This document shows positions 24,144 through 36,744 of a stretch of DNA of 64,000 nucleotides, piece by piece. Origin of the DNA: Bryopsis sp. KO-2023 (Eukaryota > Chlorophyta > Ulvophyceae > Bryopsidales > Bryopsidaceae). Each line of letters opens with the position of its first letter. Position 1 is the first letter of the stretch. The notes below the pieces were generated by a model that saw only the letters and a list, made by a program, of their open reading frames with translations, searched no databases and was not told the origin of the DNA. The stretch is from contig BSYQ01000014.1 of NCBI GenBank assembly GCA_030272585.1, positions 744,001-808,000 of the forward strand, written 5' to 3'. The translations under genes were made by a program, and so were the position numbers.

Positions 24144-25900
24144 CGTTTTGTTCGTTGTTGGCGCCGCCAAGTGCATACATGATCCAACACACGGGCGGAC
24201 GTGCGCTTTGTGGCGCTTTATGGTTTGTGGGCGCGAGTTCATGAAATCCGCCGAGCCGCCGCCAACAGCACTCCAGTCAGGGCGGAAGAGCTATGAACAA
24301 CGATAATTTATGAGATTGCTACGTTTGATTGTGGTTTTTGGGGGGAGGGCGTTCGGTTTTACACGAGGCGCTGCGCTGGCGTTTGGGACGCTCTTGGCCG
24401 AGCGCGTTGCTGTTGGTGATAGGAAATTGCAGTTTACGTTTGTTTGGGCTTGTTGCAATGAAATGGTCGCGCGTACAGTTGCTGTAACGCCGTTGGGGTG
24501 GTGTTTTCCTGCGAGGTGAAATTAGGTAGGGGTTGAGCTGGGGGGTTGGGGAAGCGGGGCTGTTTTGTGTAATTGGACTTTGTCTCAGTCGACCAACTTT
24601 GTAACCATAAAAAGTTGAGGATGAATAAAATGGAAAAGGTCAGTTGTTGAAGGTGTGGATAACAGTACTGACAGTAACTGATATAAATATATTATTAGTC
24701 ACTTCAAACACAAGCAATAACATAATAGGAATGGAATGGCCACTGTCCTCTCCCAGGTAAGGTCAAAGCCAGAGTTATCAAAAGATTATTGAAAGAATAT
24801 CGGAAGAACTGTAAGCTATTTCTTCTTTTCTTTTTAGTTGTTTAAAAAAGTAACATATCGATTCTCAGGAAAGATCCTGCAAATTTCTAAGCTTTGGCAC
24901 ATATCAAAATAAGTACTGTCCTCTGTGTGTGTGCATTTCTTAATTGTCTTTTTGTCAATTGAGCTCCTCCCTGCCGTATCCCTTGCAAGCACATATTTCT
25001 TCAGCTTTCCACTGCATTTTTCCCCTTGCTTTAATTCTGGCCACCTTTTTTTTCCACTGTTCTGGAACAACCCCATTGATTACTTTTGATTTATCATTTT
25101 CTTGATTGTCTTATTTCTTTATCTTTCCTCCCCTCCCTCTCCCAACTTTTCCACCCAAAAGAGGTCAAGTTTTTGCTCAAGAAAGCAAAAAGTTCTCTTG
25201 GTCTGACATACATGGATAATATGGATGCAATCACAATTCCCTCTCTTTTGCAATCAATAATTTTTTTTTGTCAAAAACACAGAACCACCCCAAGAATTCC
25301 AAAATATCCGTATTTCCTTTCTCCCCTTCCGCCGAACCACCTCACAACTCCTGTCCATAACTCTAAACTTTTGGTTAACGATGCCCGTCCTCCAATGAAA
25401 ATATAGAATACAGCAATATGTTGTTTAAAATACATACCAGCCTAATTCCCCACCCCACCCCACCCCTTTTGTGTAAGTCCCCATTTTCTTTTGAATCGAA
25501 TCCAGCACAGATCAATCGTAGCAGGTTGTCACCGAAAAATTCCAAATCAGAAATTCGTGCAAAGCTCCACCCCTCGATGGTGAACATCATGTCGCTCCTT
25601 TCTATCCCAATAATATCTCGGAGCACAATCAACCAATTTTGATAATCCACAACCCCACCCCAACCCCAACCCCCCCCAAAATTCCATCCCTTCTCTTGAT
25701 GTATTATTCAGATTAAACACATCTCCTCTACCAACGAAGTCTACTCTAGTAATTGAGACAATCATTTTTCATCCTACCCCCAAAACTCCCCCACTACAAT
25801 AAGCAACCACCCGATTCTTCCCTCAACCGACCAATTCCACCACCTCCCCTACAAAGAGCCCCCACACAACCAACGGAAAATCACTCTCTAAGCCTCAACT
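24144..25900. other. Intergenic region with no supported gene
   Basis: No coherent coding exons. The left half has a GC-rich then AT-rich transition; the right half (25,100-25,900) is strongly C/A-rich on the plus strand with CCACCCC words, producing only low-complexity frames. Confidence 0.45.
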
Positions 25901-26601
25901 CTAGCCACCAACATTCCCTCTCGATATGTTCTGCCCAGCCAGGAGCGAAGTCAAAGGACCTGGCCCAGGTCGGGGGGTTGTCCCCCACGGAGCCCCAGGC
26001 CCACCGCTCTGCACCGACCCCACCAGACTCTTTCCAGAACTTATTCCCAGGGTTTTCCTCACAGTCGGTCTTGCACTCCTCATAGACAAAACCGCACTCA
26101 TATTATTCCTTTGCTCTTTGTATGAGCCCATATTCAGTCCAAGCCCTCCCCTCAAACCGTTATCTGTCGACAAATACGACCTTGGCAGGTAGGGGTGATA
26201 TCCCACTGGAACGCTGTAGCGCCCCGACACCGCCACAGGTCGGTCTGGCGGTTTCAGCAGAAGAGTGTCCGCCAGACATCTGTACAAAACAGGCACTGTG
26301 GGTATCTGGGAGTTGACGTAAACCGGGGGGCCCTGGCGGCCCTCGAAGTATAATCCCGCACGAAGGTCTTGACCTCTTTTCAACTCTCGACCTGGAGGGA
26401 AAAACCGGTCTTCGCGTAACGGCGATATTGACGAAACAAAAGAGCTGTGGTCTTTCTTTTCCGCGGAAAATTGACGAACGTCGAAGTTTCAGAGGGAAAA
26501 AGGCAGTCCTTACTTTCAAATTCTTCCAGTTTTTGCATCCGCTCCTTAACAGCACGAACTCGTATTAGGACTTCCAGTGAAGCTGGGTCGCCCTGGTCCA
26601 T
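25901..26601 (-). CDS. Hypothetical protein, about 192 aa
   Basis: Two exons, 26514-26601 and 25901-26391 (phase 1, A/GT gives Ser), starting MDQGDPASLEVLIRVRAVKE with a short amphipathic helix. The second exon encodes a Pro/Gly-rich stretch with GLYFEGRQGPPVYVN and a C-terminal low-complexity tail. No family recognised. The coding end is uncertain: the last 60 residues are compositionally biased and may be intronic or UTR. Splice sites (GTAAGG donor, TTCCCTCCAG acceptor) are good. Confidence 0.45.
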
Positions 26602-27290
26602 TCCACTCGACGCACTCACCCCGACGACAGCAAACGACGTATTCTAGCGTTTCCGAGCGAGTTCGCCAAACCGAAATATTCCACCAAAAACGCGAAAGGT
26701 ACAACAAATGCTTTTTCGAAGACTGCTGAACCAGTAGCCAGAGTCGCCAAATTGACAGCAGAAATGGTTTTGTCGTCGTGAGTGCCAGATTCTCGATCCA
26801 GGGTAGCGCAACGTCACCGTTTTTTCCTGCTTTTGCATGTTGACTAAGACCGGCCTGTCTGACTCCTCTGCGCAAACCGACGCGGACACGTGTTTGACTT
26901 TTGTCACTGCGGGCACGTGTCTGCGGAGCAGCAACAGAAACAGCCCGACCAGGAAGGCAAAGCAAGATGTATATTTTTTCGGCTCATCGAAACACCGTGC
27001 TGGTTTTGAATGCTTTTTGTGTGAGTACGCTTGTTACGTGTTAGATTCTGTGAAGGGAGTGTTCGCCGTGGGGAAGAAAACACACCCAAACAGATGCACA
27101 CCAAATCTAAATACCTATGCCTGACAGAAAATAGCGGCTTTCGGTCAACTATCAGAAGGCTTCCCAATGTCTTCAAACGGATGATAACAGAACCGAGAGA
27201 TTTGCTGACGGTCAAGGGAGAAATAATCGTATCCAGAATATAATTGGGGTCTGGCAACCATCAGTGAAAAAACGCCGTTTTTACAAGCCT

Positions 27291-27403
27291 CTAAACACCT
27301 TGTAAAGTGGATAACAAGCTTGTAAAGTGGATAACAAGCTTGTAAAGACTTGGCACTGTCTCCATCGTTACAAGCTTGTAAAGTAAGGATAACAAGCTTG
27401 TAA
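27291..27403. repeat. Tandem repeat of a 20-bp unit with a palindromic core
   Basis: Two exact copies of a 20-bp unit (TGTAAAGTGGATAACAAGCT) lie at 27301-27340, followed after a spacer by a diverged pair. The core ACAAGCTTGT is a perfect palindrome and occurs four times. Function unknown; no gene around it. Confidence 0.8.
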
Positions 27404-28332
27404 TCGAGGTATATTTTCACTAGTGAACAAGGTGGTAATAATTAACCGCAGAGGTCTTTTTGATAAGACTAGAACATGCCAGGCCCTCTGACATCAACAG
27501 TCAACAAACATCAACACATGAACACACTGGCATGAGGTCTGTAGCAGCATTGCCTTTCATTTCAAACCGGGACTGTCACACCCCTGCAGAACTTTAGAAC
27601 AGGAATCAATATCATCATTTCAACAATTTTCTTCTATATTACACGACAATTTGTCCACCAGAAATAATCATTCCTCAGCGAACATATAAAACGGATCAGG
27701 AATTTCCCTTCTCCTGAACTGTACCAAAACCAAATAACCTCCTCGAGACATTTGGCATGATCCCACTCAATTCTGCAGATCCTACACTCTTCTCACTCTT
27801 TTTTTTCATTTTCTGTGTCCACGAACATCCCAGCCACTCCAAATGTAAAAAAAATCACATATCCTCCAGCTCTGCAGAAATTTTGATATCGAATTAGGAA
27901 CCTGCCTGTAAATAAATTCTTGCCAGAACCACTAACCTTTCTCACCTGGCCATTTGAGAATAAAATTAGCAAGCATCCCTTCAAACCAATAGTTGAAATT
28001 TGAAGAAAGACACCCAGCCCACACTGGTGGCACCAAAGCAGCAGCTGCTGAAAAACTGCATATATATAACTTGGGACTTCATTTGCAACCCCACCCAACC
28101 AAATCGAAAAAACAAACACAGTGCAGAAACAAGCACTGAGAGCCCCCACAATAACTACTGGGGTCTAAACCAGTTCTAAACAATGCTTTCGAACGAACGC
28201 ACAGGATCCTTCTCAGAGCAGCGGTTTTATTTCTGACTTAACAACACAGGGGAGCCCTCTTCCGAGAGCTCATCTGTGGCTGCTCCCACTTGCAATTTCA
28301 AAACTTTTCGTTTTGCCTTGGGACAAAAAGAC

Positions 28333-29250
28333 TCAATTCAGGGAATTGTATCTAAGATGCGACCAGGCGTCCCGCTTCTTGAGCTGAGGCCCCATGGCAA
28401 ACTCAAACATATCCCTCTCGAATTCGTACACAGGGTTGTTCACCATCCACACCCCTTCACTGGCAGGGGGGTGTTTCTGGTGTCCCAACATCTTATGCCC
28501 AGCCTCAGCAATGGCCCCTCCAGCAGCAGCCAAATGCTTCTTTGCCCGGCGGACCCTCGACTTGAATCTGAAAAACCCCTTCCTGGTGCGTTTCTTGCCG
28601 CCTTCTATGGTCGACAACTCCGACTCCACGCCCCCACTCGAGGACTGCGACATTTCGGCGGCGTCGATATCGTCCACGGTGCCATCTCCAGAGAAGTCAG
28701 ACCCGCGGCTCGAATCCTCCGAATCGCTGGTGTCGATTTCGAATTCGGAGTCTGGGTAGGTGGTGGTGGTGCGTTCGACGCGGATCCTGGGTGAGTGGCT
28801 TGATGCGGAGTCGACGTCCCCTTTGAATCGGTGGGCGTCCACCCTCACCAAAGTCCTGGCGGAATGGCTGGTCAGCGAGTTCAAGTCGACGTCGAATCGA
28901 TGGGCGTCCATTCGCACCAGGGTTGCATTCATCTGGTCCTGTAACAAGCAACGGCGCCACTCGCAATATCACATGAAATTCTTGCCGACGAATCGCGAAC
29001 AAATATGCGAAACACGTGGGAATTCCTCGAGAAGTCTCGAGCATACGTTTTCTGCGGGAAAAATGTTGTTTTTTCGATACCAGCGCAGCCGAGCGAGAAA
29101 ACGCACCTTCAAGTTGTCGACGGCGTTATCCTTGTAGAGCCTTTGCGACAGCTTCCTGAAGAGAGCGTCGTTCTTCATCGAAGCCGATAAACCGGTCGTC
29201 ATGAACTCATTGTACCACTCTCCCTCAGGAACCGCAGCAGCAACGGACAT
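28333..29250 (-). CDS. Member 1 of an unrecognised family with a GVWMV-N-NPV motif (249 aa)
   Basis: Two exons, 29107-29250 and 28333-28938, phase 0 (AAG/GTGCGT donor, TTACAG acceptor). The product starts MSVAAAVPEGEWYNEF. Residues about 50-95 are two copies of a 22-residue unit beginning TLVR(M/V)DAHRF and ending SHS(A/P)R. An acidic Ser/Asp-rich segment (EIDTSDSEDSS...) follows, then a basic helical stretch KKRTRKGFFRFKSRVRRAKK, an Ala/Gly-rich helix and the motif SEGVWMVNNPVYEFERD near the C-terminus. The same basic helix plus motif recurs in the gene at 61.3 kb. I do not recognise the family and see no targeting peptide or membrane segment. An upstream exon (frame around 29400-29480) is possible but unsupported. 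Confidence 0.68.
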
Positions 29251-29865
29251 CTCTCTTCCAACAACGCTTTTCTTTCTTTCCTCGTTCTGTTCTCGAGTTA
29301 CTTTCGTTGGTACAACAACGATAATTCCTGCAGGCATCGAAACAATAAACCAATCAGCGTCCATCCACAGTCGCAGACTGCATTGATGGGATAGCCACCC
29401 CCTGCAGCCACGTATCGAAGTGTAAGATCCATCGCCCAGTGCAAAACGTCGGGCGTGAGTCCCGTGCTTGAGAGATCCATCAGCTCACCTTTTTCCCTCC
29501 TGTGGTTACACTCCACGAACCAAGGTCAGGGAAAAGCTTACAAAAGACAATTCAATAAAAACTGTTCGATAGCAGCAGCAGCAGCAGTAGAAGTTTTTTT
29601 TTTGAAGACAAGTTCGCGATCGCGCTTCTTAAATAGTGCTCGCCAGCAGCACTGATCCATGCAAATTTTTTCGCTCAGGGCAGTCACCGCAGCACGACAA
29701 ACGGCCAACAACACTGTACGTCATCGCTTCTCCACAGAAGCGAGTTTTTTGTTTCAGGTATTTGATTGATCATCTCGCGCGTCTGTATGGCAGTCTCGTA
29801 GATTATTTTTTCCCTTGGGTTGAGTTTTACTTCCGTGCTGGAAGCCAAACACGAGCGAAAACACC

Positions 29866-31948
29866 ATGAGCGACGCACAGTGGCACTTGAGAGAACCCAA
29901 TCCGGAAAACCCAGTGATCTTTTTCGGTAAATTCAGTTTGAGGGAGAATGCTGAATTGCCAGGGGGGGATTTCAGGGAGGGGATTTCAGGGGGGGCTGGA
30001 TGGATGCTGGCAATGTATTTCGCTTTATTGGGGATTGATCTGGTGGGTTGCTGTGTAGATGTCAACATCGGTGAGGCCTCCGCTGGCAGAATAAAAGCTG
30101 AGCTCTGGAAAGACATTTGCCCCCGAACTGCGGAGAATTTCAGACAATTCTGCACTGGGGAGTACAGGTGAGGGGCTTTGAGAATTCAACCAATCAAACC
30201 AATCAATCACCTGAGTCGAGAGGGAAACAAAATTCCAGAAGAGGATTGTTTCATTGCCTTGATTCTTGTCAGGAGGGGCATCTAGGACCGAAAAACTTAA
30301 GTTTAAATTTCCAGGATTGTCCAGAGAGTATCCACAAGATACTCTCTGATTGATTAAAATGTTGCTTTCTTTTTCTTGAATTTTTTGAAAGTTTATGTCA
30401 GTGCATGAATATGTTTACATAGTCGAATGCTGTGGTGAAATTCCTATGGAGGGAATGATGCACATCGCCCATTCCAGGGTTTCTAAAACCAACATAAAAG
30501 GGTGGGGTTAGGGATGTTTCTGTTTTGAACGTGGTGTTCGCTTTCAGGAAGAATGGCCAACCTGTCGGTTACAAGGGATGCTCTTTCCACAGAATCATTC
30601 GGGATTTTATGATTCAAGGAGGTGACTTTCAACAGGTAGGCTCACTCTTTTTTTTTTGGCTCTCTCACTATTTTCCCGATCCCTCCCCCTGTTTTTCATT
30701 TCCGCTGTTACTTATATAATCTGTTCGATCCAAGAAATGGGGGTCAGCATTTGCTTTTTTAAGCAAATTTCACGCCTCCTTTCAAATCGGAAAGGATGCA
30801 TTTATTTCTTGAGCTGATATATAATATGTTAGCTGACTGGTCGGCATCAAAACCCATTTCGTGGAAAATTATCTGGAATGCTGGAAAGAACTTTTTTTTC
30901 AATCCCTCCCTAGACATTGACAAGATGAGCCCAATATCGCTGTTGCTGGATGCCTAAATTTTTTGCATATGCAATCACAGGGAAATGGCACTGGGTGCAT
31001 AAGCATCTATGGGAGTAAGTTTGCTGATGAGAATTTTGTCGGTCGCCACACTGGTCCAGGACTTTTGTCAATGGTGGGTTGCAAAGCTGTTATGCAAAAA
31101 CATAATGCGATAATATCTTTACATTTCAGTATCAATGCAAACGATCCGTCTCTCTCTTTCAAAATATATTCACTGATCAAAACTCTCGGATGGAAAACCC
31201 ATTTCCCGTGGGTCCAGTCCATATCTGCATCAAATTGTGGATAAATTTCATGCTTATTTTTTGAATTCCTGCGACTGGCACTGCTGTGGTGAAGTGTCGA
31301 TTTGGAATTTTTTTTTTACACTTTGCTTTCTTTTTTCTTACTTCCTTTTCCTGAGATTGAATATTTTGCTGTGTGTTGTGCTGTATTTTGTTTTGCACAT
31401 CAGGCTAACAGCGGACCTGATTCAAATGGATGCCAGGTATACCCAGCCACCGAAAGTCTAGCCAAAACCCCAAATAAAAAGCTAACACACAGAGCTTAAC
31501 ATGCATACCAATGAACTGGGAGTGCGATTTTCTGAAAGAAATCTGATTTATTGTCCAGTTGCTTTCCTCACAAAGAACTGGAATTTCTGGGTGGAGCTTC
31601 TCATGTTTTCATAATATTTTACGTTATTTTTTAATTTGGTGTTTTCAATCTTGGATTATTGGGGAAAATTCTAGCTAAAATTTTACGACTCATCAAATTT
31701 ATTAACAGAAGAAAAAGTGCATAGATGATTAAAAACAGAAATATGTAAATCAAATGCCTTCGTGTGTGTGGTGATTGTAGTTCTTTATTTCTTGCGCGAA
31801 AGCTCCGTGGCTGGATGAAAAGCACGTTGTTTTCGGAAGGGTGCTAGGGGAAGGCCTCTTGGTGGTGCGAAAAATCGAAAACGTCACCACCGGTCCCAAC
31901 AACGTCCCTAAGCTTCCTTGCACTGTCGTCGAATGTGGAGAGATGTGA
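29866..31948 (+). CDS. PPIH: Cyclophilin H (spliceosomal peptidyl-prolyl isomerase)
   Basis: Six exons: 29866-29926, 30059-30167, 30548-30635, 30981-31073, 31404-31436 and 31781-31948, all phases consistent, 183 aa. The reading runs [86 protein letters not shown]...[13 protein letters not shown] and ends [12 protein letters not shown]. The active-site residues of cyclophilins are present: the FHR and MIQGGD segments, the FFI segment and the WLDxKHVVFG block. The short N-terminal extension and the GPNNVPKLP...CGEM tail are typical of cyclophilin H, which binds PRP4/PRP3 in the U4/U6.U5 tri-snRNP. An 11-codon microexon-like exon (31404-31436) is notable. Confidence 0.94.
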
Positions 31949-32855
31949 TAGAGCGCCTTTGGGGGGTTTTCCTGAGTGTTGTGAAATGAAAAAAAAACCA
32001 CTCTGGTTGGATGTGTTTGTGTGGGGGTTCTGCACGTTTAGTATTATTTTTTTTTGCTTCGTTTTATGGTGGGGAAAAGAAGGAAAAAAAAAAAAAGAGG
32101 GTGGAAGAGTGTCGTAGATAGAAATGGAAATGGAAAAATGAATCGTTAAGAGAATTGTAAGCAACAGGTTGCAGTGTTTCAAGAAGTCGTTGCGTGTGCC
32201 AAAATGCTTTGTTTAAAAAAGATTTATACAGAAATGGTTTTAAATAAACAAATAAATATCAATCAATCGATCGATCGAATAAATAAATGTACAAAATGTT
32301 TTTATATCTATATGTATTAATTAGTTACTATTGGTCTCATGTGTGTGTATCAGTTTTGTTTCATTCTTGTGGGGGTTTTAATGTGTTTCGGTGGCATGTT
32401 ATGAGTTGGTTATGGCCCTCCTGTGCTGTAATTATCGATTGATTGATTAATGAGGGGATAAATGGGGGAAATGCATTTTGGGGGGGGGAAGGTGGATGGC
32501 ATTTTGCTCGGTTAATTCAAGGCTGAATTTGGCTGTCACAAGTTTGTCCGTCCGTCATGCAGGAGAGAGGGAAGGTGTCGCGAAATTGAGTTGCTTGATG
32601 AGACGACGGTGTTCAATTGATTCGGGAGTTTGCGTTTGGTTTCTCGCTCGTGCCAGCCCCAGAGGAAAAAAGATAACTTTTTGTGGAAAGAGGTCTGAAA
32701 GGGAAGTCTGTCGGATACGTTTCTCTATCTGACGAGCATCCGCACACACACACCCAACCATCGTTGCGTCGGTTGTGGTTTCGTTTCCGTTGCTCTGTTA
32801 TTGCTGATCGAAAAGCAGAAGCCGCAAAAAGCCGCTTGTCTCCGGGGACGAAAAT
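31949..32855. other. Intergenic region between cyclophilin H and eIF2-gamma
   Basis: No gene supported. It contains the 3' UTR of cyclophilin H, an AT-rich simple-repeat patch (ATCAATCGATCGATCGAATAAATAAAT near 32250) and the GC-richer presumptive promoter of eIF2-gamma. Confidence 0.5.
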
Positions 32856-34483
32856 ATGGCGAAAAAAAGCGGCCTGCGCGAGCAGGTAAAGATCATTTTG
32901 ATCTCGGACGGCAACGAATCCAACGAAAGAAGTAGATAGGAAACTTTTCAACAAAAATTCTGTTGAAAAAAGAAGAACGATGGAAGACTGCGGGTGGGGT
33001 TGAGGAAGCCTGAATTGTCGCTCACTTGTTCGTTTTTTGGTTTTGCGTCTGAAGCCTAGGACTTGGAGTCGCTGGACATCACAAAACTCACTCCAGAATC
33101 ACCTGAGGTCATCAGCCGACAAGCAACTATCAACATCGGTACGTTCCACCTGTCTCCATAGAAAACCGAATCACCAAAAGATGTTGCGGAAAAACGTGAA
33201 GGAAAAGGGGCACCTATGAAACGACCCAGTTCTCCTTTCGGATCCAAATTTTTGGTGGGTGGACGCAATGGAGTAAAAAGAAAATTTCCTGTTCGAAAAC
33301 CAAGGTACGATTGGGCACGTGGCACACGGAAAGTCAACCCTCGTGAAGTCCATCTCCGGCGTCCTCACGGTGCGCTTCAAGAACGAACAGGAGCGTAACA
33401 TTACCATCAAGCTCGGTTACGCCAACGCCAAGATTTTCAAGTGCGTGGGTGAATGCGAACGCCCCGACTGCTACGCCGCCTACGGCTCAGGGAAGGAGGA
33501 CAACGCCAAGTGCGAGATTTGCGGTGGGCCGATGGAGCTCGTTCGCCACGTTTCTTTCGTGGATTGCCCCGGGCACGATATTTTGATGGCGACGATGTTG
33601 AACGGGGCGGCCGTGATGGACGGCGCTCTGTTGCTGATCGCGGCCAACGAGACGTGCCCCCAACCGCAGACCTCGGAGCATTTGGCCGCGGTGGAGATCA
33701 TGAAGTTGAGGGACATCATTGTCATTCAGAACAAGGTGGGCCAACCATAGATTCATTCTTTTTCGATTATTTTAAATTAGTTCTGTGTGAAGAATAAGGT
33801 AGGTTCCACTCTGGAAATATTGGAATATGGGCTGCAAAAATCTGGCCAAAAAATGTGCCGTGCAACCAGGTTGAATTGGTGGAAATACATGTATGCATGC
33901 CAAATAAAAATACCTAACACCGGTGCAGCACTAATTTTATTTTATTTTTCCTTTTTCCCGAAATGTTATTTTTTTTAATAGTCAAGGCAATCCCCTCCAC
34001 ATATCAAGGTCTTTCACCAGCACAGGCCGTTATGATGCTGATGACACTTTTTTGAAAATTATACATCTGCCAGATGGACATGATATTCAATGTTGTTTTC
34101 TTTCCCAGGTGGATTTAGTGACGGAGAGTGCTGCCCAAGAACAGCATGAGACGATCAGGGCTTTCATTCAAGGGTCCGTCGCAGACGGAGCCCCAGTGGT
34201 GCCGATTTCCGCACAGCTGAAATACAATGTGGATGTTGTCTGTGAATACTTGTGCAAGAGAATCCCTGTGCCTGTAAGGTATGATCAACCCACTCCATTT
34301 TTAAATTCCAAACAAATTTGCAATTTTTTATAGGGCATATCGTGAAATGTATCCAACAAACATACGTACACGTGGCAACTGTTGATGGATTCTGGTGAAA
34401 GGCAAGAGAAAAAAAAATGTGAGTGGGTTTGAATTTCAGAAGCTCTTGATACACGATATTACGGGGCTGGCATATGGTTGCAT

Positions 34484-34531
<48 letters not shown>

Positions 34532-36744
34532 GTACAGTGTGCGAGGGATCAAGAGTTGTATTTTTTTGGGCCTGTGATGAGTATAATAATGTCTCTGAGA
34601 TAAAAATCTTTGATTATAAAAGGCGTCCTTTTCTGAGGCCATGTTGCAGATGATACGTATTGACTTTTAACATAGCACCTGGTCGAGTCAGTCATTCCAG
34701 ACTTCAAATACACTCTATGCTTTTTTCCTTTCTTTTCTTTGGGTGGGGAAAACATCTGATCAGGAATTCTATCCTTTTTCTCTTAGTGTATATTCCTTCA
34801 AAAAATTAAAATTAAAATTGGTTAATGTTAAGAGTGGGTCCGCCAGTGACGACAAAACTTTTTCGCATTAAACTAGAAAACTGCGAATATCGCAGTTGTG
34901 AAGACTATCCTGCAATTCTGAGGCTCCCACTCATCTATTTTTTTTTTTCCTCTTGTACCTCTGTGCAAAAAAAAAATAAGCACAAAATTAAAAACATCAT
35001 TTTCGCAGTTTTCTCATTTTCTTTTTTTTCTTGCACGTTTTTAAACGTTTTTTCAGGGACTTCATTTCTCCTCCTCAGATGATTGTGATTCGATCCTTTG
35101 ATGTCAACAAGCCTGGCTCTGAGGTCGACGATATTAAGGGAGGAATTGCTGGAGGCAGTATTCTGCAGGTACTCAAACTGGTGCACATTGCTCCTATGAA
35201 AATCTCTATATATATAGAGAGATATATGTGTATTTATGTGGATTTTTCTGGGGGCAGCAAATACATAATATTTGGTGTACACCAGTAAGTTCGTTTCTCC
35301 AACCAATAAATCCGACTTCAGCTGAATTGAATTGAATTGATTGACCACCCGAGGTGAGGTTCCACTGTTTTGGTTTTCTACTCGATGAAAAAGTCATTGT
35401 AGTGTTCCAAGCTGTGCGTTTGGATTTGGCCCTCACTGGAACATGGTCAGATAATTTTATCACCATTTAGTGTCTTCAGCAGAAGGGACTGATCGTTGGG
35501 TTTTTTTTTCTCTCTGTTTCCTGTTTCAGGGTGTCTTGAAGCTTGGGCAAGAAATCGAGATCCGGCCAGGAATCCATGCAAAGGATGCAAACGGCGAGCC
35601 CATTTGCAGACCTATCAGGTCCAAAATCATATCTTTGTTTGCGGAGCAAAATGATTTGAACTTTGCCGTCCCAGGAGGTCTCATCGGAATTGGCACCAAC
35701 GTGAGTCTCCAATTTTTTCACATTTCTTTTTTATATACATTTTCTCTTCCTGCATCCCAGGTATTTTTGACTGAATCATTTGGGTTTTTTTATTAATGTT
35801 TTTGTCATTGTGCAAGAACCCGGTCAATTCACAAAGCGAAATTTACATCTTTCTTTTGAGGGTTTAATTTCCTCCCAACGTTGGAAGGGGTTCGCCAGCA
35901 TTTCTTTCTGAAGCAAGATACCAGTTTTAACAATTTGTTCGTATTTCAATTTAAGGTCGACCCCACGCTGACGAGGGCAGATCGTCTGGTTGGACAAGTG
36001 TTAGGGGAAGTGGGATGCCTGCCGGAGGTTTTCAAAGAGTTGGAAATCAATTTCTTTTTGCTCAGAAGGCTGCTGGGAGTCCGACAAGACAAAGACAAGA
36101 AACATGAAAAGGTATACTGACCCCCCCCCCCCCCCCAAGGACAGCCAAAACAATCACGATAATTGAATGCAGACTTTTACCAAAAGTCGTGAAAGCGCAC
36201 GTCATGTGTTTTTGTAGATAGGGATTCGACATTAATTTTTATATGTTCACTGCACAAATTTTTTTATTTTTTCCATGAACGTGTCTGACATGTGGTGTCT
36301 GAACAGGTTTCCAAGTTGAAGAAGCAGGAGGTTTTGATGTTGAACATCGGCTCCAGTTCGACAGGTGCCAAAGTGCTTGCTGCGAAACACGATTTAGCAA
36401 AACTGGAGCTCACGAGTCCAGTGTGCACAAAGAAGGGCGAAAAGGTAAAAAAAAAACTCATCTGTACTTTTCCCACCCCCAGAATCAGCGACTGTGTCGG
36501 TATCAAGCTTATCAGCTCAGTTCTAGTGTCATGTGAATTGAGATGCACCGGACGAAAGCACAGTACAAAATGGTGTGTCGACTGTGGATGTGTAGACCTG
36601 AATTGAGCTGACTTGCTGAGTATGTATTTTCTGGTGCTCTTTTGTGTGAAGGTTGCGTTGTCGAGGCGTGTGGATAAGCACTGGCGGCTGATCGGGTGGG
36701 GTCAGATCCAAGCTGGAGTAGAAGCCACGCTCGAGGAAATGTGA
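32856..36744 (+). CDS. EIF2S3: Translation initiation factor eIF2 subunit gamma
   Basis: Nine exons, all with GT-AG borders and matching phases: 32856-32885, 33060-33138, 33305-33735, 34109-34278, 35057-35168, 35530-35700, 35956-36111, 36307-36444 and 36652-36744; 459 aa. eIF2-gamma is the GTPase core of the ternary complex that brings initiator Met-tRNA to the 40S subunit. Visible elements are the G1 loop GHVAHGKST, the switch I/effector block [15 protein letters not shown], the zinc-knuckle insertion with [10 protein letters not shown] and CEICGG, G3 DCPGH, G4 NKVD across an exon junction, and G5-like SAQ. Domains II and III follow, with [29 protein letters not shown] and the C-terminal [14 protein letters not shown]. 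It matches the family end to end. The 5' GT donor of exon 1 leaves only ten coding codons. Confidence 0.96.
34485..34528. repeat. Uninterrupted run of 44 G
   Basis: A pure G homopolymer of 44 bases lies in the intron between exons 4 and 5 of eIF2-gamma, on the sense strand. It could be partly an assembly artefact, or a genuine tract able to form quadruplexes in the pre-mRNA. Confidence 0.9.

Noticed and set aside
27793-28149. 118-codon minus-strand frame with hydrophobic segments
   Set aside because: It has no ATG at its start, no recognisable motif and no supporting splice sites; probably a chance open frame.
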